In this document: piece by piece, positions 23,546-34,606 of the stretch
How the letters are laid out: each line of letters begins with the position of its first letter
Position numbering within the stretch: position 1 is the stretch's first letter
Assembly (NCBI GenBank): GCA_020466095.1
Contig: CM035806.1
Coordinates: 127,404,393 to 127,468,392 of the forward strand
Direction: 5' to 3'
DNA: 64,000 nucleotides
Source of the DNA: Chlorops oryzae
Taxonomy: Eukaryota > Arthropoda > Insecta > Diptera > Chloropidae
The notes under the pieces: generated by a model
The model's input: only the letters and a program-made list of their open reading frames with translations
What the model was told of the DNA's origin: nothing
The model's database searches: none
Position numbers and translations under genes: made by a program

Positions 23546-23740
23546 GCTTGACGGGCAGATGATCAGAATGCGAGCTAAAAGCAGACAACAGCAAAAACAA
23601 TCATACGCAGCGAATAGGGAAATGTGAGCTGAGGCCTATCTACTCTTTCAGGTTCCTGTGGTAGGTGAAATGGCTAGTCATCAAGGACTGGCACTTTGGC
23701 ACGTCACAAATATCGGGGGCGACCTACTGACTACTGGGTT

Positions 23741-24448
23741 AGTTAACAAACATACATACAAAGGTTTTCATAATGCACAGCCCTCAGTTACCAAAAACAT
23801 CTCTAATGAAAATACATAATTTTTTCTATAGACCCTTCCCTTACCGTTTCATTGCCACAATTATAGTAGCGCTCTTTAGAAAAATATTTTTTATCTATTC
23901 TATTAAATAAAAAAAAATATATTCACAAATAAAAAACAAAAATAAAGTTAAAAAAAAATTATAAACTTCCATGAGCTTCGACCCGCAGACTTCTCGGTTG
24001 TGAGGCCAGCATTCATACTCTACGCTACATCGCCAAATTAGCAGATACTGTCATACCCGCTATAAATGCTGCAGACATAATGACGAGAGCACTTTTTCTC
24101 TCAGATTCTGCAATATTTCAATGTTAATTCCCTGTTACAGCACGAATTCTCCCTCTGTTAAATCGATCGGTCTGTTAACGGATCCGCGTATTCTAGCTAG
24201 CTTACATTGACTCTTGCGTATAGGTTCGAACCTTGTTGAATGATAAAAAATTTTTGAACATCTTAAAAAAAAATTTTTTTTTTTTTAAGAATAAAATGTA
24301 AATATATTACTAAAAAAGTTTAATTCTGATAAAAACCTTTTTTACTCTGTTTTTTTTGGTAAAAAGTAATTGCCAAAATCATTTTTCGTCTATTTAATCC
24401 TTAAATTTTTTAAATAAAAATTTATTTTATCCATAGAATGAGAGCACA
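23741..24448. other. AT-rich sequence with a tRNA-like phrase
   Basis: A further tRNA-like phrase on the minus strand near 23968-24040 (gatgtagcgtagagtatgaa...gggtcgaagctc). No element ends were recognised. Confidence 0.4.
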
Positions 24449-24741
24449 TAAATAGCACATAATTCACACCTATAAATGATTTTTCGAAAAATTCGTTAAG
24501 TGCCAATTTTTTCGGTGTGAAGCTACACCCCCCACTCCATACTAGTGTTGAAACAAAATGAGTAAATACTACTTGATATCGAATACTTTTAGTCGATACT
24601 GAGTATATTTTGTACTCAATACTTACCACCAAGTATTTTCGCGGTATCGATACTTTTTATGTCAGTATTTACTCATAATCGTTGATGCCCGCGGAGCAAG
24701 CTTCGGAGCATTGAGAGCGAATGCTTGTGTAAATACACTAA

Positions 24742-25248
24742 GAGCCAATTTCACCAAAGGCATTTAAGTTTAAGTACCGATTGGCGCTTAAGTACGCATT
24801 TAAGTTTCAGCCCGTTTCATCAAATAAAAAATTTTGTTACGCGGAAGTACGGCAGCACCTTTTATTTTTAGTGCAACACCGTCGTAATCAGCTGATTTAA
24901 AACATAAATAAATAAGACATGGAGTCCCGCACTAAAAAATTTTCAGAAGAAGATATAGATTTACTTCTTGCGTGCGTTCAAAGCAAGAAGTCTATAATTG
25001 AGTGCAAACAAACTGATAAAGTTAACGCAAGAGCTAAGGACATGATAAATAAAACAAGTTTCCATATACATAAATAGTTTTCTTTTTAAATCAGCTGTTT
25101 CCATTACGACAACACAGAGTTGCATAAACTCTACTTAAGTGCCCGATATGGATCACTTAAGTTCGACTTGCCATTTAGGTTGATGAAAATGAAAATCTGT
25201 ACTTAAACGACGATTTTTACTTAAGTATGCTTGGTGAAATTGGCTCTA
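24742..25248. mobile_element. Harbinger-type element (inner layer)
   Basis: Perfect 16-bp ends gagccaatttcaccaa and ttggtgaaattggctc, flanked by taa (24739-24741 and 25249-25251), the 3-bp target of PIF/Harbinger transposons. It carries the beginning of a Myb/SANT-like gene (24919-25077), the second gene normally found in autonomous Harbinger elements, which supports the assignment. Confidence 0.88.
24919..25077 (+). pseudogene. Truncated Myb/SANT-like DNA-binding protein of a Harbinger element
   Basis: A 52-codon frame: MESRTKKFSEEDIDLLLACV begins a Myb/SANT-like helix, followed by a KSIIECKQTD segment and a lone NARAKDM. This pattern (F-x-E-E-x3-L-L, a basic turn, I-I-E-x-K-x-T-D) is typical of the DNA-binding partner protein of Harbinger transposases. 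Only the first helices remain; the transposase gene itself is missing. Confidence 0.7.
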
Positions 25249-26029
25249 AAGGCAACAACCAAGCTGAGAAATCGAAACCTGTTTAGTCTGACTTCAGGCA
25301 GCGAACGAGCAAGACCTATGTCGGATGAAGCAAAAAGAGAGAACTGAAAAAGGCGAAAAACGTTCTTCGTGCAATGCGCACACACACTATCGCAAGCTTT
25401 CAATGTAGTGGTGGGCATCCCTCCTCATAATATTTTCCTTGTATTAGTGCTGCAAATTTGAGGGGTTTTTCCCTTTTTGAGGGACTTTTTCGATTTCATT
25501 TTGAAATGGATTTTTCGTAAGCATTTTCCTAGGAAGGGAAAGGGATTTTTATAAATTATCTAAAGGTGAAACCTGCACCAAATAATTGGCAGCACTGACA
25601 AGAAACAGTAATTCAAAAAGAAAGTCTAAGGTCTGGATTCATTTTACGCGCTTGGATTCCACAAGTGCAAAGTGCCGTATTTGTTTTAAAACACTGAAGT
25701 ATTGTGTTACCTGTGTTATGATGTGTAAATACCAAGAGTCATAAAAATTTGCTTAATTTTGAGCAAGTACTACCCAGCATCGATACTTTTGGTTCGGTAT
25801 TTTAGTGATATCGATACTTTATCTCGATACATTAAATGAGTACTGGTATCGATACTTTCATGGTATCGTTTCAACACTACTCCATACAAAATTGATTATC
25901 CTTTTTCATCTAAACTAAAGGAGCACAAAAATTGTTTAAGTTGGTACAAAAATAGCACATAAATAGCACATAATTCGGGCATCTAAACTTAGTGTGGGTA
26001 CTGATGTGGCGGGTGCAGCTTCACGGACC

Positions 26030-26740
26030 TGCCCAAACGTCATTTGCGGCGTTAGTGTAACTCCCAAATAGCAAAATTCTGACGATATTTAAATTTCCTC
26101 ATTTTAGTAGTACCACTTTTCCCTTTCAGCTAGTCTGCCACCTTTTCTAAAAACTACCATTTCCGATTTTCCCATATTTTGTTCCATTTTCCATTCGTCA
26201 CAATACATTTAAAGTCTGTTTATCATATTTTGCATTACTATTATATCATCCGCTTAAACTACAATATCATCCGCATATAAAAGAATCCTAATATTTTCAT
26301 CATTAATCCTCAATGCTCATCCCAAATACTCCAAAATATCTTCCAGATATAAAATTAATAACGTTGGTGATAGTAGGAATCCCTGTTTAACTCCAGTGTA
26401 GGTTTCAAAGAAGTCGGAAATTTCATCTCCTGTCATAACTGCTGCCTTTGTGTGGTCATATAAATTTTCACTGAGCTTGACTATTTTATTTGAAAGACCT
26501 AGTGCGCGTAACTTTCGAAAAATAAATTTTCTGGGAGTTTTATCAAAATCAGCTCTAAAGTCCACGAAAAATGCATAAACTTTCTTTTTCTCCAAAAACG
26601 TTAGGTTTACAATGCATGCTAAGTTATAAATGTTGTCTTCCGTTGAGTAGAATTTCCTGAAGCCTGCCTGGTATTAATTTAAGATGTTATACTCATCAAC
26701 TCATGAGGACATCAATATTTTCCGCCCTTATATATTACCT
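26030..26740 (-). pseudogene. Non-LTR reverse transcriptase, 5' and palm portion (copy B)
   Basis: Minus strand from about 26700 downward: QAGFRKFYSTEDNIYNL, then KKVYAFFVDFRADFDK, TGVKQGFLLSP, the DDIVV region (altered by a base change), NRL..YCDEWKMEQNMGKSE, and FCYLGVTLTPQMTFG at 26040-26085. It is broken by stops. It ends abruptly at 26030 against the family C repeat. The missing continuation is at 34265-35155. Confidence 0.85.
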
Positions 26741-29700
26741 AACTTTAAAGTCCGTTTTGAAGGTTAAAATTACCTGTATTCGACTTATTTCATGACTTCA
26801 AAGTCGTTTTGACTTACAAGTCGATTTTTGGTCGAAAAAAGGAAAAATTCCCTATTTTGAGGCTTGACTTTGAATTCCAATTTAGGTAATTTTTTAGGCA
26901 TACCGACCAATTTTTCGACGTAAATTCGAATTGAAAGTCCGTTCGACTTTTAGGGCCAAATAGGGACAAAGTTTGACTTATTTCGTTCGACTTGATTTTC
27001 GGACTTCATAGTCGATTTGACTTTTAAGTGGAAATATGTAGGTCATATAACCAAAAATTGTATGATCTATTTCGACCTAATATGAGTCATATTATATGAC
27101 TGATCTATGATTATAACTAGCACGCTCTCCATATTGTCAGCAGTGTTGCAAGAAGTGAAGATTTTTCTACAAAACAAATACACAAAACAAATAGAAACTC
27201 CATACAAAAAATCTTCGCTTTAAAGCGTTTTGGCATCACTTGAAAATATTGATAGTTGTTATTTGAATTCATTGTTGCCAGTTTTCAAGCGCAGCTTTTT
27301 CCTCGAAGACTTTCCAAAAATCTCTTTAGATATCCACTTCAGGAAAAAATTCAAAAAGGTCCCTTCGAATTGGAAAAATCCGAATTGAGAAAAGGAAAGC
27401 AGCCGTTAGACCTATCAAGATTTTATTCATATATTTCATTGCACGGTATAGGATATATATGTAAGTAAAAAGATAAACAGTGACTCACAATGCCCAACCA
27501 TACCCTAAATAGAAACAGGAGGAGCTGGAAAACATATGTCCCATTTAGGTATTTTAAACGGGACGTTTGAATCCCAATAGGTCCATAAAATGTGAAATTA
27601 TAAGCGAAACAACTAGACACCGCCACGGTCAGAAGAGAACTAGCAGTTTGAGTGTAATTGTACTTGACGATAAATGCATTCCATTGCCTTAGGTTCAAAC
27701 AACTGAACTGGGACCATTCGACCCAATCGCTAAGCATATTTTCAATATTAGATATAAGACAACTTTTTGTGGGACGTATGTGTCCCTATAGGTCCGAAAG
27801 GATTAAGTCTTCCAGCAATACCCAGTGGCGTGTCCAGGGGGAGGGGGTGGGATATAGGGGCTGAAGATATAGCTGCCAGTGTTAGCGATTTCATGCCATT
27901 TTGGCTATTTTCGAACGTTAATGGCGGTCTTGTGATACAATTTTGCGATTGAAGTTTTTGTCAGATTTATTCATTTGTACGCGGTTTTTTTTTATTTCTT
28001 TCCGCATTGCATACATATTAGATTGCATTTGAATATCCTTCCCCGAATTGACAAGCCCAGAGTACACATTCTTTGTATAAAAAGAGCTTAGTGAGAAAAG
28101 CATACATTCTGGGATAGTAATGCCTTCAAAAAATGAGAGCAAAAAAGTGTACTTGGTAAAAGATTGCGTGGGAAAATCAAAAATGGTTAAAAGTTAAACG
28201 TTCCTCTAACCGACATTCAAATTGAATGAGCACATTTACGGAATTAAAAACGTATGTGCTTATTTCAGGATGTTTGCCAGAAAACAAAAGTACACAAACA
28301 AAATTGCACAAACAAAAGTGCTTTTTGCAAATGGTGTGTAGAATTCACACAGAACTTCAAACCAAAGAGTGGAGAAGCTTGCAACATTAGACTGGACAGT
28401 CGAGGAATTTTAGATATACTCATATATATTGAGCGAATTTAGAAATTTTAAATTCTGTAACTATTACTACGTTTATACGTCAGATATATCCAAATAAAAA
28501 TAATTTGTAAATAGTGAACTCAACAGAATTGATCATTTGAGGCTTGAGTTTCTTTCATCCCCAGCTAACAATTTCAAATTTTGATTGAATTCATTTCGAA
28601 GATAATTGAATTAATTTTATTTAGGCTCTGTGTTAACACATTTCGTTTTTAGCTTAGAAGTGTAAAATAAAATCGAAAATGTTTTTCAATTGATACGATT
28701 GAAAATTTCTAAGCTATAAACAAATTTTGTTAACACCGAGCTTAAAAAGTGATTTATAAAAATAAATTCAACGGGTATGTGGTAGATTTCGATTCCAATT
28801 CGATTCGAATTCGAGAAAGAGGTGTGCCTTTACTCAGCTAAATTGATTATTTTTTTTAGAAAATAAATGATTGTTTAATAAAGAGAAAACATTGAGATTG
28901 ATATTTTATTCTTTCTAATAAATAATCCAATTGGATTCGAATCGAAATCTAGCACATACCGCATAACTCATTTTTTAAAGCTGAATTATGAATTCAAATT
29001 TTTAACTTATAATTTATTAGATTAGTGTTGTCCAACTGAGCTCGCACGGGCAAATATTTATCTGTTTTGTCATACTGTAAATAGCCAAAAAAAATACTCT
29101 TAGAAACGAATAAATCGCCACAACAAACGTCACCGCAAAATCGAATCACAAGACCGCCATTAAATGTCGAAAATAGCCAAAATTGCGAGAAATCGCCAAC
29201 GCTAGCAGCTCTAACATGATAGAAAAATAAGATTGCGCAGATGGTTTGTGAAAAGCGTTTCGTTCTGGCCATCGATATCACTTCTACAGTTAGCAGAAAG
29301 GGGCTAGTAAGCGGCCGTTTCCAATTCATAATTCAAAAGTGGAATAACTCAAACAAATTCTTTTGGACGGAATTATGAAACTGGACTTGTGGCGATGACA
29401 AAGGCAAATAACAATCTTACTTGGCAATTTATTTTTCCTTAAAATTTTTTAGCATTTTTCGAATTTTACCAGCATTCTTCATTCTTCCATGTTATTTTGC
29501 CTGCGACAGGAATCGAACTCGAGTTCTTCAGATTACTTAGCCAATATTCTCCTCATGTGCCACGAAGCCACCTGCCTTACCAGTTGCACAACAGTTGAGT
29601 CTGTTTAATTCACCCATCGACGTCGACATGGCTTCAATTGACGTCGACGTCACACCGTGGCATTTTTACAAAACTCCTATGCATCATCGATTTAATAGAC

Positions 29701-30834
29701 ATTATCACTTCAAAGCGACGGCCGGTCAGTTGAGCGGTCAGTCGATACGCTTTTTTTATGTTAAATAAAAAAAAAAAAAAAAGTTGGAAAAACGCAATTT
29801 GTTGGATTTATCACGGCTGAGAATCGAACCGCTTTCGTTCCAATCACAAGTCGGACCGCTAAACCATCCCGCCACCTAAGCTTATTTTGTCCTTCTGTCA
29901 TAATGCATTATAAATACTTGAAGTGCACAGGGTTTTTTGTGCAAACTCTGTTGCTCTTATCGTCAAATATCAATGGATTTGGCAAGAGCCTCTGCGGCGT
30001 AGTTGAGAAGGTGTCGACTAACGCGAGAGAGGTGCCTGGGCTTTCTGGGTTTGAATCCCAGTACGGCCGGCCGTAGATATGTGTACGGCTTTCCTGGCCT
30101 TTGAATGGCTTGCGGACAATACGTACGGTGTCCCGCCGAATTTAACAGCCGCGTACGTTAACTACTACAGACTTCGCTACAGCGATTAAAAGACGCTTTC
30201 CCCCTGGTCTGTTCGGCGTGGTTGTGTGAGCTCCACTCTCCCCACCCTCGCTTAGGTGCGCGCGCATTCGTTAATTGAAAGGCTTGCCCGGCTTGTTGAA
30301 AAACAATCCCCGGCTTGTTGAAAAACAATCGAAGGCAGCTTAAATATGGAACAGGATATATTTTTATAGAGCTGAGCTCAAAACAGATTTTTTGAATCCA
30401 GTCTTTTTTCCCGCAGGTGCTATAATGGTAATAAGAACAAATGAACTTTTTTTAATAAGAAATAGCCACACATACAGCTTTTAAGATGGAATTTATACAT
30501 AATAAATGTATATAAATTAATAATTGTAGGTATAAAATAACTTATTATGTATACAGGTTGTCCCGTGCGGAAATGATTTTTTATAGGGATGCTAGGGGAG
30601 GCCAAGATGAACAAAAAATCGTGTGGGAGGTGGGGGTCGCAAATGCATTCCTGAAGAGTTATAGGGCCTCAAGGTTTTTAAGCAGGAAGTCGAGAAAAAA
30701 AATTCTCCCACGATAATGGTTTATCGTAGAAAAAAAAAAAACTGTGATAGGGTTTGAAAGCCAATTAATTGTATGGGCTTTTAGGCAAAATTAAACTAAT
30801 GGTAAAAGTTTGAGCCATTGAGGAAAAAATAAAC
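26199..30834. repeat. Segmental duplication, copy B
   Basis: Uninterrupted 4.6-kb counterpart of 13334-19403, including the RT fragment, the gac/gtc palindromes, small foldbacks, tRNA-like modules and the shared minus-strand frame at 30420-30614. Differences are scattered substitutions and short indels, few enough to suggest 97-99% identity by eye. It supplies the empty sites for both insertions in copy A. Confidence 0.93.
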
Positions 30835-31519
30835 GGTTAAAGTCAAAACTTCTGAATAAACTTTACAATTTTTTTTTTTACCTTGGGAGCCATTTGGAAT
30901 GGAAAAGGTCCTAATAGCACATTCTTTTCTATTTTTTTTTTTTTTTAGAATCTGCAGTCGATTTCCTTTAAACCGTAGTGCATATATATGCTTTACCTTA
31001 ATTTCGGTTTCACCATCGAAAAAATGGGATTTCAAAACGAACTTGAACTTTTTATCCTTTATTCTTCCTTTTTATTTTCAACGACAATTTGAAATTCAAA
31101 AATCCACCACAAGGCATGCAAATGACATAACACGCGGCGAAAAAAATCGTCGAAAACTAGTACACACACGCAAGCGTAGCTGCCATACCGACATTTTTTG
31201 GTCACTTTTTGTGAATTTACTATAGGGATGGGCGATAGTAGAAAAAATGTCTAACTCGATATTTGAAAGAAATATCCAATAGGTAGAAAATAGTTTAGGA
31301 TAAAAACATCGATACTATCGACGTTTTTGGTTAATTTTATTTTTCTTTCAACACTTTAAAATATGAAAACTAACTACATTACAACTGTTAATAACGACGA
31401 CAATGACGTTATTGTTAACGAATCCATAAATATGTCGATTAAATAAAATTTGTCATTTATTTTTCTAAATAAAACACTGAAATAAAGAACCTTTTTTTCT
31501 CTCCCCAAAATCCCGCGAA
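30835..31519. other. AT-rich sequence with a possible hAT end
   Basis: tagggatgggcgatag at 31222 looks like a hAT left end, with cgatactatcgac 80 bp inside, but no matching right end was found. No gene seen. Confidence 0.35.
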
Positions 31520-31643
31520 GTCATTGTTAGGGATCGGATTTTACATATTTCAAAAAAATTCTAAAAATATATAAAATATGTTTTTTTAAATATTTTAAAT
31601 ATTCTTCATATTTGAAAAAATATTAAAAAATATGTAGAATATA

Positions 31644-33164
31644 TGGGCATTTCCATTCATGTCGAACGGGACAATCGTACGCATTTAAACTAGAAAAAAG
31701 TCAAAATATAACGGTTTTTCATTTTGACGAGTGGCTTAACTTATAGATCTTTATTAGCCGTATAATTGGTGCCAAGGTTGATTTTGGCCAGATTTCAGTT
31801 TTCAAAATAATTGTAGAAAAGCAAGGCATTCGCACGGGACAAAAACAGAAGTTTGTTTCGGGGGCAACAATTCAAATGCCGATTTCAGCGAAACCTGACG
31901 CAATATTTTGATGGGATAAATTTTAGAATGTGGGGCATAGATATCCCTTAAAACTGGCTTTGATTTTACTCAAATCCGATTTATACTTTCTTTTAAATTT
32001 AGTTTTAATCTCGGTCGCATGGGACATGTCGCACGGGACATTTTTTTCCAGAGTGATATTTTTGCTTTTTTGTTGCTCTTTTTACGAGATTATACATAAA
32101 TAACATGAGCAAAAATTTTTTTAAATTAAAAAAGAAAAATTCAATGTATTTATTGAGGTGTTTTTTACCATTTAATACAATAATAAAAAAAAATTAAGTG
32201 GAAGTGTTATCAGGAATAACAGAAACAGTTTGTTTTTCCGAATAAGCAGTTCTTGCTGCTTTTATATATACACCATCGCAACAAAAGATGTGCAACTGGG
32301 ATATCCCTGGAATGCTTCTTACTTCGCGCCATTTTTCGTCAAAATTGTAGGACATTTCTTGCTTTTTGATTTCATCGGATGGCATATAATATATTTGAAT
32401 CCCATTTATGCTTTGTTGTGCACATTGATAAAAAGAAAATGCATCGGGTATAACAACATTTTTAGATTTTGTTATCTGCCAGACTTTCCTTTTAATTACT
32501 GCTCCGACTCCATCGACGGCTCCCTTTCCATGTGAGCTTGCGAAAAAATTCCATTCTACTGAGGAACATCCTATTTGTTTAATAAAATCATTTATTAATA
32601 ATTTTTTTTTAATTTCATACTTACGATGTCGCACGGGACAAACTTTAAGTGTTGATTACGATCTCGAATCTTCTGATTTTGCTGCGATTTTTTAAATGTT
32701 TTAATTGTATACTAAGTCGCTGTTTGGAATCAAAATTTGGTGAGCCTACTTCAACAACTTTCGATGCTATGATAACAAGTGTTGTTTTTTCATGTCGCAC
32801 GGGACATCGAAAAATGCAATAATGAAAATGAAAAATGTACCGTTATTTTCGATTGCATAGTTTCCTATGCATTCTTTTTTGACTCTTTGTACCCCTAGAA
32901 AGAATTATGAGGCCAAAAATCAATGCATAATGTCTCCATTTATGAAATTTTATCAAAACTAAACATGCAGTAAAATCTCTAATTAAGAAAATTTTCATTT
33001 GCTCGACTTTGCATTCGAATATCTCGAAATGGGATATGAATAAAGGTAAAGTGTTTTTAAATTAGTTAAATATGATTGCTTCCTTATAAAAATATGGTAA
33101 AACAAAATGGTTTCAAGAACTTTTAGTTTTTTTGTGCAGGTGGACCTTTCGGTGGAAATGCCCA
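31644..33164 (-). mobile_element. Nested element with unassigned conserved ORF
   Basis: Ends tgggcatttcca and tggaaatgccca (12 bp perfect) flanked by TA. It contains one substantial frame on the minus strand (32194-32634) and six occurrences of a tgtcgcacgggaca-like word, all in the same orientation, near 31661, 31834, 32016, 32027, 32626 and 32792. I cannot name the superfamily: TA flanks fit Tc1/mariner-like elements, but the encoded protein does not look like one. Confidence 0.65.
32194..32634 (-). CDS. Unassigned TE protein with HGKGAVDG motif
   Basis: A 146-codon frame, probably an exon or C-terminal part rather than a whole gene. Residues 27-50 read WNFFASSHGKGAVDGVGAVIK, followed by Arg/Lys-Val-Trp. 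The combination of aromatic pair, SHGKGAxDGxGxxxKR and a later FDEKWREV segment looks like a conserved enzyme-like motif, and I recall similar motifs in uncharacterised proteins of other animals. I do not know the function. The composition is well balanced, unlike the random AT-rich frames nearby. The plus-strand frame at 32230-32535 is its shadow. Confidence 0.5.
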   Translation of the reverse strand: MRHRKYEIKKKLLINDFIKQIGCSSVEWNFFASSHGKGAVDGVGAVIKRKVWQITKSKNVVIPDAFSFYQCAQQSINGIQIYYMPSDEIKKQEMSYNFDEKWREVRSIPGISQLHIFCCDGVYIKAARTAYSEKQTVSVIPDNTST

Positions 33165-33599
33165 TATGTTAAAAAATACGTCTAATATTTTGATGTTAAC
33201 ATCATATTTCTGACTCACTTTGGACTCATATTTCTGAGCTGCACATTTTTTAAAATTTGCGGACTCATTTTGGACTCATAAATATAAACACTCCTGAAAT
33301 GTTTGATGGGTTGTTTCAAAATATTTAAATTGAATTTTTTTTAAAATCTAGTTAGTGTGGAAAAACTGACGTTTTCGTCAAACATGAAAAATGTGATGAA
33401 AATGTTTTTGAATTGTGACAGTTGGTGTGTGAAATTTATTGTTAAATGCAAACGCCTACTGCGCTCATATTTATAATTTTTGAAAATGTTAAGAAATATG
33501 TAAAAATATTTTTAAAAATATTTCGTATGCAAATTATGTTAAATATTTTAAAAAATAAAATATATTTTAAATACGTAAAATCCGATCCCTAGTCATTGC

Positions 33600-34085
33600 A
33601 TTTCTCAGGAAAACACTTTTTTTCATGCAAAAAATATGGCATCATTAAGTATAGGTATTCGGGGAAAAGTTGATCGACTTGTCCCGCGAGATGTTTACTC
33701 TTCTGAAAAACTTGTATTTCCTTAGAGCTGTCAAAGCTACCCAAATCTAACATATAGAACCCTATTTATAGAGAATTTTAAAATCGACTTTTTCTGAAAA
33801 ATCAGCTTTATAAAAAGTTTCATATTTATTATCAATATACTCATATAGTTGACATTTTCAATAAAATCGATTCTAAAATTAGAGTTAGCTTCAGCTGATG
33901 CCATAATTTTAAAATCAGTTGTTTTAATATTAAAAAATCATTAAAGGCATTGCACATTTTCATTTTAAGGCTTCGTTTACCAAAGTAAATAATTTTTCAA
34001 TTCGAGACCACATGTTATCGATTTGAAGAAATGGAAATGATTTTATCTTCATTCAATTTTTGAGGACATAAATAGATAGATATAT
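33600..34085. other. AT-rich sequence, nothing recognised
   Basis: No open frame of interest, no inverted repeats found by eye. Confidence 0.4.
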
Positions 34086-34264
34086 AGAATACAACTTTAT
34101 TTTTTGATATTACGTAATATATGTACAAAAATATAAAGAAGATATCAGACTTTGACTTTTAAGTCGTTAGTCATCCGATAAATACTTCATGTATTATAGG
34201 CAGCTAAGCCGTAGTAAATTAAGCGGTATATAATTGATTCAGGATAGTTTTATGCATAATCTTC

Positions 34265-34606
34265 TTATATTAGCTTTCTATATTTTAAGACTGATATGAC
34301 ATATAAAAAAAGTTCATTCCACCCGTTTTTAAATTCACCGTTTAATATTCTTGTGAGTTCTTCATGATTTAAATAGGCTTTATCCAAATGTCTTAATCTG
34401 AACTCCTTAAATACAGGGCATTTAGCCATCATGTGCTCTAAGGATTCATCTTCGTCCAGATTACATTGAGAACATAATGTGTTTACATTGTTTTGATAAC
34501 CATTTGCTCCCAGAGCTAAAACATCACTCCGCGTTTTAAAAATGATTGAAATTTTATTCAGACTATTTTCGTATGTAAAATATTCTTCTTCCTTTCTAAA
34601 ACTCAA
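34265..34606 (-). pseudogene. Non-LTR C-terminal zinc motif region
   Basis: The frame contains LCSQCNLDEDESLEHMMAKC: C-x2-C, then His and Cys with the spacing of the C-terminal finger of many non-LTR ORF2 proteins. It lies one frame away from the preceding piece, with the junction near 34605. Stop at 34265 after KYRKLI. Confidence 0.75.

Larger units (their letters stand above)
22826..23738. mobile_element. CCC...GGG element with two tRNA-like modules (copy c)
   Basis: Ends cccagtagtcag and ctgactactggg (12 bp perfect), flanked by tt (22824-22825 and 23739-23740). It is the same subfamily as 10124-11049: the core around both tRNA-like modules can be aligned by eye. Non-coding. Confidence 0.82.
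24680..25423. mobile_element. hAT-like element (middle layer)
   Basis: Flanked by perfect 8-bp copies of ctcataat (24672-24679 and 25424-25431). The related copy at 8080-8095 reads straight through with one octamer. Its ends share gatgccc but the inverted repeats are imperfect. No coding capacity of its own was seen. Confidence 0.8.
24543..25879. mobile_element. hAT element (outer layer of a triple nest)
   Basis: Terminal repeats tagtgttgaaac and gtttcaacacta (12 bp perfect) with identical 8-bp flanks ctccatac (24535-24542 and 25880-25887). The related unoccupied sequence at 35287-35294 has a single copy of that octamer, which confirms the insertion. Without its own insert it is about 585 bp, like the copy at 7975-8542. 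It has repeated ggtatcgatac motifs and a BED-finger remnant near 25620. Confidence 0.92.
24449..26029. mobile_element. Unclassified repeat (family C), interrupted by hAT element
   Basis: Matches 35157-35376 on the opposite strand. Its right end is the complement of ggtccgtgaagctgcaccc (26011-26029) and abuts RT sequence. It contains inverted gtgaagctacaccccc and ggggtgcagcttcac phrases. The hAT element at 24543-25879 lies inside it. The left boundary is only where similarity with the other copy stops. Confidence 0.6.
31528..33591. mobile_element. hAT-like element containing another transposon
   Basis: Ends tagggatcggattttac and gtaaaatccgatcccta (17 bp perfect) flanked by 8-bp near-copies gtcattgt (31520-31527) and gtcattgc (33592-33599), one mismatch. 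About 540 bp is its own sequence, including repeated aaatatttt blocks. The rest is the nested element at 31644-33164. The single mismatch in the duplication suggests some age. Confidence 0.85.

Noticed and set aside
31222..31240. Another hAT element beginning tagggatgggcg
   Set aside because: No complementary end with an 8-bp duplication was found, so it is noted only as a possible end.
32230..32535. Plus-strand ORF opposite the HGKGAVDG frame
   Set aside because: Its translation is hydrophobic noise; the minus frame has the structured motif.
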